This document shows, one piece after another, positions 1 to 5,358 of a stretch of 5,701 nt of DNA. The translations under genes were made by a program, and so were the position numbers. The stretch's first letter is position 1. Every line of letters begins with the position of its first letter. Below the pieces are notes generated by a model. That model did not search any database. It was given only the letters and a program-made list of their open reading frames with translations, and was not told where the DNA came from. Source of the stretch: Oscillospiraceae bacterium (GTDB lineage Bacteria; Bacillota; Clostridia; Oscillospirales; Oscillospiraceae); assembly GCA_017557265.1 (NCBI GenBank), contig JAFZAM010000032.1, forward strand, positions 1-5,701, given 5' to 3'.

Positions 1-1
1 A

Positions 2-121
2 TGGGCGATGAGCGCCGGGCTCTTTTCAGGGACGGACGGAGCGCTCTCGCAGCCGCAGGCAGGCTCCCCGCGGAGCCTTCTCGCGACGCTCCTTGCAAAC
101 TATTCGACGCTGAGGAAGTAA
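2..121 (+). CDS. C-terminal tail of an unidentified protein (5' truncated by window edge)
   Basis: An open reading frame enters from the left edge and ends at a TAA at 119-121. The visible 39 residues begin WAMSAGLFSGTDG and end LLATLLANYSTLRK. This frame has a strongly GC-biased third codon position, more so than the other plus frame that is open here (frame 1, open from 1 to a TGA at 139-141). Its stop lies 4 nt before the GTG start of the THEP1-like gene, which is typical spacing inside an operon. I recognise no domain in the fragment, so no function is given. The frame choice is inference from codon use and spacing; the alternative frame cannot be fully excluded. Confidence 0.5.
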   Translation, partial: WAMSAGLFSGTDGALSQPQAGSPRSLLATLLANYSTLRK

Positions 122-125
122 GGCC

Positions 126-656
126 GTGCACATTTTTCTGACGGGAGAGATACAGGTCGGCAAATCGACGCTGATACGCCGCGCGCTCGCGCGGACGCCG
201 GGGCTGAAGCTCGCGGGCTTTCGCACCGTGACCGTCGCGGACGTGCCCGGCGCCGTGGGCTCGGTCTATATCGTCTCGCCCGAAGGCGCGGAATACTCAG
301 GCCGCGCCCGCATCAAGATACGTTGGGGCGAGGGCAGGGGAGCCGAGGACTTCCCCGAGGCGTTCGAGGGCCGCGGCCTCGAGCTGCTCGCGGACGCGGA
401 GAGCGGCGACCTTATCCTCATGGACGAGATAGGCAAGACCGAGGCGGCCGCCCCGCGCTTTTGCGCGAGGGTGAGAGAGCTCATAGACGGAGACGTCCCC
501 GTGCTCGGCGTCGTCCGGCTCGAGGGCGTCACGCCGCTGCAGGAATATATACGCAGCAGCCCGAACGTCCGGCTGATGACCGTGACGGAGGAAAACCGCA
601 ACGCGCTCGTTCCCGTGCTCGCGCGGGCGATAGCGGAGGCCGCGGGCGTCAAATAA
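126..656 (+). CDS. THEP1-family nucleoside-triphosphatase (P-loop NTPase)
   Basis: This is a complete 176-residue cytoplasmic P-loop protein. A Walker A motif, GEIQVGKST, lies at residues 7-15 with the catalytic lysine at K13. Walker B with the family's typical extension, LILMDEIGKTE, lies at about 96-106 (D100, E101). A late VTEENR motif is at 153-158. This motif order and the length of about 175 residues fit the THEP1 (nucleoside-triphosphatase / nucleotide kinase-related) family, whose studied members hydrolyse NTPs to NDPs; the physiological role is poorly defined. The GTG start at 126 is chosen because it places Walker A right after the first beta strand (MHIFLTG) and follows a GAGG at 112-115, inside the end of the upstream gene. 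The gene is probably co-transcribed with that upstream gene and is followed by a strong hairpin terminator. Family assignment is firm; the cellular substrate is unknown. Confidence 0.85.
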   Translation: MHIFLTGEIQVGKSTLIRRALARTPGLKLAGFRTVTVADVPGAVGSVYIVSPEGAEYSGRARIKIRWGEGRGAEDFPEAFEGRGLELLADAESGDLILMDEIGKTEAAAPRFCARVRELIDGDVPVLGVVRLEGVTPLQEYIRSSPNVRLMTVTEENRNALVPVLARAIAEAAGVK

Positions 657-666
657 AAGTAAAACG

Positions 667-698
667 AAAAGGGACTTGCAATTAAGCAAGTCCCTTTT
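667..698. terminator. Bidirectional intrinsic terminator between convergent genes
   Basis: Arms at 667-679 (AAAAGGGACTTGC) and 686-698 (GCAAGTCCCTTTT) are perfectly complementary over 13 bp around a 6-nt AATTAA loop. On the plus strand the stem ends in TTTT followed by GATTTTATT; on the minus strand it ends in TTTT followed by CGTTTTACTTTTATT. Both directions therefore have the GC stem plus U-rich tail of a Rho-independent terminator. It lies 10 nt after the stop of the THEP1-like gene and 13 nt after the stop of the minus-strand carrier gene, so one hairpin can serve both convergent transcripts. Confidence 0.93.
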
Positions 699-711
699 GA
701 TTTTATTCGCG

Positions 712-2142
712 TTATTTTTCCGCGGGCTCTTTTTTCGCCTTGCGCCTGAAGATGAAGGAGCGGAAGGCGATGATCTCGATGACGATGAAGAGCACGACGA
801 GCAGGCCGAGCGTTATCCACGATTTCGTTATGCCCTGCGGCGCGACGGCGAGGAGCAGGAGCATCGGGAAGCCGAAGACTATCGCCCAGAGCTGCTGGTA
901 GACGAGGTTGTTCGCCGCCGGGGTCTCGAAGCCGGGGTCGCGCTCGCGCAGGAGGATGACGCCCGTGCTGGCGGTGCCGGTCAGCATGCCGTACATCGCG
1001 AGCCACGCCTCGTCCTCGTAGTTCGGGAAGAGCCGCTTGCAGGTGAAGCGGAGCAGGAAGTACGTCACGACCGCGCCGGCGACGCAGATGACGGAGAGCG
1101 GGACGATGAATTCCCTTATCGTGAAGGCGCGCAGGTCGATGGCCGCTATCGAGGCGACGACCATCATGTCGAACATGAAGCCCGCTATGCGCGACTGCAT
1201 GAAGTTGTTGGTGTATTCGCGGTGGATGACGTTTGCCTTCTTGAGCCCGCGCAGTATCGTCTTGAGCAGTATGGCGAAGACCGTGCCGAAGAGGAAGTTA
1301 AAGCCCCATATTAGCGGCTGGACGGTGTTGTAGCCGAAGTTGCCGAGGACGCCCGTCTCGATTATCGCGTTTATCCCCGCCATGAAGGCGTAGGCCGCGA
1401 TGTACGCGACGAAGGCGAGCGCTATCTGGACGGTGAGCTTGTCCATGGACTCGGAGAGCGGTATCTCGCCGTTTCCGGAGATGTGCTGGGCGGTGAGGTG
1501 CTGCTCGTCGTAGTCCGCGCCTATCTCGCCGCTGACGCGGCCCTTGCGGCGCAGGACGTTGAGGAAGATGATGCCGCCTATGCTCGCGGCTATGAAGCCG
1601 ACGGCGGCGACGGTCAGGCCGAAGCTCGTGCCGTTGGCGAAGCCGTAATTGACCTCGTAGTTGTGGCCCCAGTTATAGGCCTGCCCGGGGCCCTGCCCGA
1701 AGCCCATCGGGAGCAGGAGGCCGGCCGCCGGGAAGCTGCCGAGCGCGTAGGAGAAGCCTATCGTTATCGCGAGGCCGGCTATCGCCTGCAGCAGGTATCC
1801 CGCGACGGTCGTCAGGCCCGTGTTGAAGATGTCGCGCTGGCGGTGCGGGTCCTTCTCGCGCTCTATCGTCTTTAAGCTCATCGCGACGAAGCCGAGGCCG
1901 AGCCCGTGGTAGGTCAGCGCCTCGAGCGTCCTGACGTCGAGCATGGCGTTTCCCGTTATCTTCTTATAGATATAGCCCGCGATGAGGACGAGGAAGCCGC
2001 CGAGGACGGAGCTCGGTATCATCGAGCGCCTGAGCGGGGGGATGACGCGGCGCAGGACGTTGGCGACCATCATGCCGATAAGCAGCACCGTCAGAACGAT
2101 GATGAAGTTCCATACGCTGAGATCCCAAAGGTTCGTAGTCAT
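712..2142 (-). CDS. Sodium/glutamate symporter family (ESS, GltS-like) carrier
   Basis: This 476-residue polytopic inner-membrane protein has hydrophobic segments throughout, starting at about residues 12-30 and 44-60 and ending at about 440-463, then a lysine/glutamate-rich cytoplasmic-type tail. It resembles the ESS family, to which the Na+-coupled glutamate carrier GltS belongs. Two glycine-rich stretches sit where the family's paired re-entrant loops are expected: MGFGQGPGQAYNWG at 146-159 and GMLTGTASTGVILLR at 385-399. It is longer than E. coli GltS (about 400 residues), partly because of a hydrophilic central loop at about 197-236 between the two halves. The first loop differs from the GGHGTA-type motif I associate with classical GltS, so the substrate may not be glutamate and no gene symbol is given. 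The ATG at 2142-2140 is supported by a GGAGG 7 nt upstream. It appears monocistronic, with its own consensus promoter and terminator. Confidence 0.85.
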   Translation of the reverse strand: MTTNLWDLSVWNFIIVLTVLLIGMMVANVLRRVIPPLRRSMIPSSVLGGFLVLIAGYIYKKITGNAMLDVRTLEALTYHGLGLGFVAMSLKTIEREKDPHRQRDIFNTGLTTVAGYLLQAIAGLAITIGFSYALGSFPAAGLLLPMGFGQGPGQAYNWGHNYEVNYGFANGTSFGLTVAAVGFIAASIGGIIFLNVLRRKGRVSGEIGADYDEQHLTAQHISGNGEIPLSESMDKLTVQIALAFVAYIAAYAFMAGINAIIETGVLGNFGYNTVQPLIWGFNFLFGTVFAILLKTILRGLKKANVIHREYTNNFMQSRIAGFMFDMMVVASIAAIDLRAFTIREFIVPLSVICVAGAVVTYFLLRFTCKRLFPNYEDEAWLAMYGMLTGTASTGVILLRERDPGFETPAANNLVYQQLWAIVFGFPMLLLLAVAPQGITKSWITLGLLVVLFIVIEIIAFRSFIFRRKAKKEPAEK

Positions 2143-2149
2143 GGCTCTG

Positions 2150-2154
2150 CCTCC
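2150..2154 (-). promoter_or_regulatory. Ribosome binding site of the GltS-like carrier
   Basis: CCTCC on the plus strand reads GGAGG on the minus strand, 7 nt before the ATG. It is an ideal Shine-Dalgarno site and fixes the start codon. Confidence 0.85.
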
Positions 2155-2173
2155 GAGACGAATAGATAGGAAG

Positions 2174-2202
2174 ATTATAGAATAAACCGCGCTTTATGTC
2201 AA
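2174..2202 (-). promoter_or_regulatory. Exact-consensus sigma-70 (sigma-A) promoter of the GltS-like carrier
   Basis: On the minus strand TTGACA (2202-2197) and TATAAT (2179-2174) are separated by exactly 17 bp, matching consensus at all twelve positions. Directly upstream of the -35 box is an AT-rich stretch (ATAATTATT) that could act as an UP element. Predicted transcription starts near 2167, giving a short leader of about 25 nt that carries the ribosome site. No operator overlapping it is evident by eye. Confidence 0.9.
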
Positions 2203-2230
2203 AATAATTATCGCGGCGCGGGCGGCGAGG

Positions 2231-2259
2231 TTGTAAATCCGGGCGCCAAGTGCTACAAT
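2231..2259 (+). promoter_or_regulatory. Extended -10 promoter for the ABC exporter/nadE gene row
   Basis: TTGTAA (2231-2236, four of six consensus bases) and TACAAT (2254-2259, five of six) are 17 bp apart. The -10 box is preceded by TGC (TGCTACAAT), which is the extended -10 pattern. Predicted transcription starts near 2266, about 40 nt before the ATPase start codon. It is divergent from the carrier promoter, with 28 bp between the two -35 boxes. Confidence 0.7.
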
Positions 2260-2291
2260 CGACGGGACAAGAAGAGCGCGCCCGCGCTCCG

Positions 2292-2298
2292 AAGGAGG
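2292..2298 (+). promoter_or_regulatory. Ribosome binding site of the ABC ATPase gene
   Basis: AAGGAGG lies 6 nt before the ATG at 2305. It is a full-strength Shine-Dalgarno site that fixes the start of the ATPase. Confidence 0.85.
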
Positions 2299-2304
2299 AT
2301 ACCG

Positions 2305-3021
2305 ATGCTTGTCATAAAGGATTTTTCGAAAACGTACAAGGGCGGCAACAAGGCCGTCGACGGGCTCTCGCTCCACGTCGAGCCGGGGGTCATATACGGC
2401 TTCATCGGCCATAACGGCGCCGGCAAGACGACGACGATACGCTCCGTCGTCGGAGCGCAGAGCTTCGATTCCGGCGAGATACTCATATGCGGGAAGTCCA
2501 TCACCGCCGAGCCCGAGGCCGCCAAGCGCCTCATGGCGTACATCCCCGACAGCCCCGAGGTCTACGACAACCTGACGGGGACGCGCTTTCTCGATTTCGT
2601 CGCGGACGTCTACGGCGTCGGCGCCGCCGAGCGCCGCGAGCGCATCACGCGCTACGGCGACATGTTCGAGATAACCTCGCGCCTGGGCAACGTCATAAGC
2701 ACCTACTCCCACGGCATGAAGCAAAAGCTCGTCCTCATCTCCGCGCTCATCCACGCCCCGCGCCTGCTCGTCCTCGACGAGCCCTTCGTCGGGCTCGACC
2801 CGAAGGCCGCGTTCACGCTCAAGGAGATAATGCGCGAGATGACCGACGACGGCTGCGCCATATTCTTCTCCACCCACGTCCTCGACACGGCGGAGAAGCT
2901 CTGCGACCGCGTCGCCATAATCAAGAACGGCCGCCTCGTCGCCGAGGGGACCATGGACGAGATACGGGGCAACGAGAGCCTCGAGCACGTATTTCTGGAG
3001 CTGATAGACCATGATGCTTAA
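2305..3021 (+). CDS. ABC transporter ATP-binding protein (exporter type)
   Basis: This complete 238-residue cytoplasmic ATPase powers a membrane exporter. Motifs appear in standard order: Walker A GHNGAGKTT at 35-43 (K41), a Q-loop region YIPDSPEVYDNLTG at 79-92, a signature YSHGMKQK at 134-141, Walker B LLVLDEP at 154-160 (D158, catalytic E159), D-loop GLDP at 163-166 and switch histidine H191 in FSTHVLD. The Q-loop has Asp/Glu-type residues rather than the usual Gln, and the signature is YSHGM instead of LSGGQ; both variations are familiar in the EcsA/antibiotic-export-like branch of ATPases. The gene is the first of its row, behind an extended -10 promoter and a strong ribosome site. Its 3' end overlaps the permease gene by 11 nt, indicating translational coupling and a two-component exporter. 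The cargo cannot be inferred. Confidence 0.93.
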   Translation: MLVIKDFSKTYKGGNKAVDGLSLHVEPGVIYGFIGHNGAGKTTTIRSVVGAQSFDSGEILICGKSITAEPEAAKRLMAYIPDSPEVYDNLTGTRFLDFVADVYGVGAAERRERITRYGDMFEITSRLGNVISTYSHGMKQKLVLISALIHAPRLLVLDEPFVGLDPKAAFTLKEIMREMTDDGCAIFFSTHVLDTAEKLCDRVAIIKNGRLVAEGTMDEIRGNESLEHVFLELIDHDA

Positions 3022-4435
3022 GCTTGCCGGCATATACTGGACCGAGCAGCTCAAGCTCGGGTCGCTGAAAACGGACAAGAAGACGCGCTGGCGCCTCGTC
3101 GGCCTGCTCGCTCTCGGGATATACGTCTTCGGGATGGTCTATTCCTTCGCAAACGCCATGGCGGCGCCCCTCTCGGAGTCGGGCTCGCTCGCGCGCCTCG
3201 CCGAGCTTTTCATGACGGCGGGGAGCGGCCTCGTCATTCTTTCAACGCTGTTTTCCGCGCGCGACATACTGTTTTCGTACAAGGACCGCGAGATGCTCTC
3301 GGCAATGCCGATAAAAAGAGGGACGCTCGTCGGCTCGCGCGTGCTGATACTGCTCATCTACGAGAGCGTCTTCACGTTCATGCTGATGCTTCCGATGTTC
3401 GTCGCCCTCGGGCGGCGCATGACCGTCGGGCCGTATTATATCCTCTGCGCCGTCGTCGGCTGCCTGTTGACCGCGTGCGCCCCCGCCGTCATCGGCGCCG
3501 TCCTCGGGACGGGGCTCTCGGCGCTGCTCTCGGGCTTTCGCGGGGCGAAGATACTTCGCTACGCCGTGCTCGCGCTGTTCGCGCTGGGCGTGATGGCCGT
3601 CTCGATGAGCACGGGCTTTACCGCCGGCGGCGGACGGCTCAGCGAGGAGGCCGTCGGGAAGCTCGACGAGGCGATGGCCTCCGTGCGCAGCTTCCTGCCG
3701 ACCGTGCGCCTTTTCTCCGACGGGCTCTCGGGCGAGCCCCTGAAGCTCGCCGCCTTCGCCCTCGTCAGCGTCGCGATGACGGCGCTGCTCATTCTTTTCG
3801 CCTCGAAGCTCTCGCCCTATATCGGCGCCCGCTCGGAGGGCGGCGGCGCGGCGCGCGGCTACGTCCCCGAAAAGACGAGGAGCCTCTCGTCGGCGCTCTT
3901 CCGCAGGGAGTCCGGGCTCTATTTCGGCTCTCCGCTCTACGTTTTCAACACGGCCTTCGGCCTGCTCATCCTTCTCATCGGCGCCGCCGCGGTCGTCATC
4001 CTCCGCAGAAGGCTGCTCGATACGCGCATAATGCTCGAAGCGGGCGAGATGATGTACGGCATGCTGCCCTTCATCTTCGCGCTGTTCGTCTCGATGTGTC
4101 CGATAACGGCGTGCACGATATCCATGGAGGGCCGGCGCTTCTGGCTCCTGCGCTCGATGCCCGTCCCGGCGAAGAAGGTGCTCTCGACGAAGCTCCTCTT
4201 CGCGCTGACGGTCGAGGCCGTGCCCGTCGTCGCCGCGGCGACGGCGCTGCAGTTCACGCTCCCGCTGGATACGGGCTACCGCGTCATACTCTACGTCCTG
4301 CCGCTGGTCTACTGCGTGTTCACGTCCGTGCTCGGACTGCTCATAAATCTCCGCATGCCCAAGCTCGACTGGACCAACGAGGCCGCCGTCGTCAAGCAGA
4401 GCGGCTCGGTCACGCTCGCTATGGTATCGGACTGA
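3011..4435 (+). CDS. ABC exporter permease, C-terminally truncated by a frameshift
   Basis: This polytopic membrane protein is the partner of the ATPase above. As read it has 474 residues, with hydrophobic segments at about 29-50, 67-82, 109-133, 142-175, 181-200, 244-265, 313-332, 351-371, 395-417 and 425-447. The stretch SMEGRRFWLLRSMPV at 371-385, followed by PAKKVLSTK, resembles the cytoplasmic coupling motif of large Bacillota ABC-2/EcsB-like exporter permeases. The start is the first of two ATGs, overlapping the ATPase stop, with GGAG 10 nt upstream (2997-3000). After M471 the frame runs into VSD and a TGA at 4433-4435. One added G after the ATG codon at 4421 would join it to an open frame ending at 4578, giving about 522 residues with a further hydrophobic C-terminus. 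No slippery heptamer is visible, so a base deletion or sequencing error is likelier than programmed frameshifting. Confidence 0.85.
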   Translation: MMLKLAGIYWTEQLKLGSLKTDKKTRWRLVGLLALGIYVFGMVYSFANAMAAPLSESGSLARLAELFMTAGSGLVILSTLFSARDILFSYKDREMLSAMPIKRGTLVGSRVLILLIYESVFTFMLMLPMFVALGRRMTVGPYYILCAVVGCLLTACAPAVIGAVLGTGLSALLSGFRGAKILRYAVLALFALGVMAVSMSTGFTAGGGRLSEEAVGKLDEAMASVRSFLPTVRLFSDGLSGEPLKLAAFALVSVAMTALLILFASKLSPYIGARSEGGGAARGYVPEKTRSLSSALFRRESGLYFGSPLYVFNTAFGLLILLIGAAAVVILRRRLLDTRIMLEAGEMMYGMLPFIFALFVSMCPITACTISMEGRRFWLLRSMPVPAKKVLSTKLLFALTVEAVPVVAAATALQFTLPLDTGYRVILYVLPLVYCVFTSVLGLLINLRMPKLDWTNEAAVVKQSGSVTLAMVSD

Positions 4436-4578
4436 CCGTGAGCCTCATCCCGATGATAGTCTCGTTCGTCCTCGGGAAGATAGGGGCGTTCGCCGTCGCG
4501 GGCGCGCTCGCGATCGCCTCGGTAATACTTATCATCAGACTGTTCACGAGCGGCGCGCGCCGCTTCAACGAGATTTGA
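4424..4578 (+). pseudogene. Displaced C-terminal part of the ABC exporter permease (-1 frame)
   Basis: This frame begins just after the break in the permease and reads GIGLTVSLIPMIVSFVLG, then a second hydrophobic run (AFAVAGALAIASVILIIRLF), a basic end and FNEI before a TGA at 4576-4578. It supplies the final two membrane segments that the truncated permease lacks, and it ends 15 nt before nadE, the expected spacing for an intact upstream gene. The simplest reading is loss of one G from an ATGGGT sequence near 4421-4425. A GTG at 4438, 2 nt after the premature TGA, could in principle allow reinitiation of a 46-residue piece, but no Shine-Dalgarno precedes it. Whether the product is non-functional cannot be told from sequence alone. 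Confidence 0.8.
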
Positions 4579-4580
4579 AC

Positions 4581-4585
4581 GGAGG
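4581..4585 (+). promoter_or_regulatory. Ribosome binding site of nadE
   Basis: GGAGG lies 8 nt before the ATG at 4594, in the short gap after the displaced end of the permease. It supports that start and independent loading of ribosomes on nadE even if permease translation stops early. Confidence 0.85.
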
Positions 4586-4593
4586 ATAATATA

Positions 4594-5358
4594 ATGGAGA
4601 GAAACTGGGAGCGGGAGGTCGCCGCCCGCGTTGAATTCATCAAAAACAAGGTCGCCGAGGCGCACGCCGACGGCATAGTCTACGGCAACAGCGGCGGCAA
4701 GGACAGCGCCCTCGTCGGCATACTGTGCAAGATGGCCTGCGACAAGACCGTCGGCATCGTCATGCCCGCGGGGTACATGGCCGGCATGGACGCCGACGAG
4801 CGCGACGCGGGGCTCGTCTCGCAGAAGTTCCATATCGAGGTCCGCTACGCAGACCTCACCATGCTGCGCGACCTCGCGCAGCAGATGGTCGACTGCGTGA
4901 CGATGCACCTCAGCAAGAGCGCCGAGATAAACATCCCGCCGCGCCTTCGCATGATGATACTCTACGGCGTCGCGGCCTCGGAGAACCTCCTCGTCGCGGG
5001 CACGGGCAACCGCAGCGAGCGCTACGTCGGCTACTTCACCAAGTGGGGCGACGGCGCCTGCGACTTCAACCCCATCGCCGACCTGACCGTCGGCGAGGTC
5101 TACGGCATGCTCGAATATCTCGGCGCGCCGGAGAGCATAATAAAGAAGGCCCCCTCCGCCGGCCTCTACGAGGGCCAGACGGACGAGACCGAAATGGGCA
5201 TCACCTACGCCGCGATCGACAAGTATATCCTGACCGGCGAGGCCTCGCCCGAGGACAAGGCGAAAATAGACGCGCGGCACGCGGGCAGCCTGCACAAGCT
5301 CCGCACGCCGGCGGTCTTCTTCGATACCAAAGACGATGAAAGACGACCTGGAGACTAA
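4594..5358 (+). CDS. nadE: NH3-dependent NAD(+) synthetase
   Basis: This complete 254-residue cytoplasmic enzyme catalyses the last step of NAD+ synthesis, the ATP-dependent amidation of deamido-NAD+ (nicotinic acid adenine dinucleotide) using ammonia. It is an N-type ATP pyrophosphatase: the PP-loop SGGKDSA lies at 33-39, GTGNRSE at 136-142, the substrate-contacting region YFTKWGDGACDFNPIADL at 147-164, and PSAGLYEGQTDETEMGITY at 187-205. Length fits the single-domain form; there is no N-terminal glutaminase domain, so free ammonia or a separate donor is needed. The basic LHKLRTPAVF near 233-242 is the usual end of the fold, and the remaining polar tail (about 243-254) overlaps the next gene. 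It follows the exporter genes closely and is probably part of the same transcript, without an obvious functional link. Confidence 0.95.
   Translation: MERNWEREVAARVEFIKNKVAEAHADGIVYGNSGGKDSALVGILCKMACDKTVGIVMPAGYMAGMDADERDAGLVSQKFHIEVRYADLTMLRDLAQQMVDCVTMHLSKSAEINIPPRLRMMILYGVAASENLLVAGTGNRSERYVGYFTKWGDGACDFNPIADLTVGEVYGMLEYLGAPESIIKKAPSAGLYEGQTDETEMGITYAAIDKYILTGEASPEDKAKIDARHAGSLHKLRTPAVFFDTKDDERRPGD

Noticed and set aside
1..141. Alternative plus frame with an ATG at position 1, ending at TGA 139-141
   Set aside because: It has weaker GC bias at third codon positions than the frame ending at 121, and its end would overlap the THEP1-like start. It remains possible but less likely.
266..1006. 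246-codon minus-strand frame spanning the THEP1-like gene, the terminator and the end of the carrier gene
   Set aside because: It crosses a strong terminator and two well-supported genes, and its protein is Arg/Ala/Ser-rich with no recognisable domain.
676..1314. 212-codon plus-strand frame antisense to the GltS-like carrier
   Set aside because: Highly charged, Glu/Arg-rich translation with no domain, starting inside the terminator hairpin. It is a shadow of the minus-strand membrane protein.
2194..3078. Long 294-codon open frame on the minus strand opposite the ABC ATPase
   Set aside because: It mirrors a gene with full ABC motifs, has low-complexity composition rich in V, A, E, D and R, and shows no domain. 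It is a by-product of high GC.
4411..4435. Programmed -1 ribosomal frameshift in the permease
   Set aside because: No X-XXY-YYZ slippery heptamer is present before the TGA, and a single missing G in ATGGGT explains the break more simply.
4309..5295. 328-codon minus-strand frame opposite nadE
   Set aside because: nadE has all family motifs in the other strand; the antisense translation is compositionally biased and featureless.
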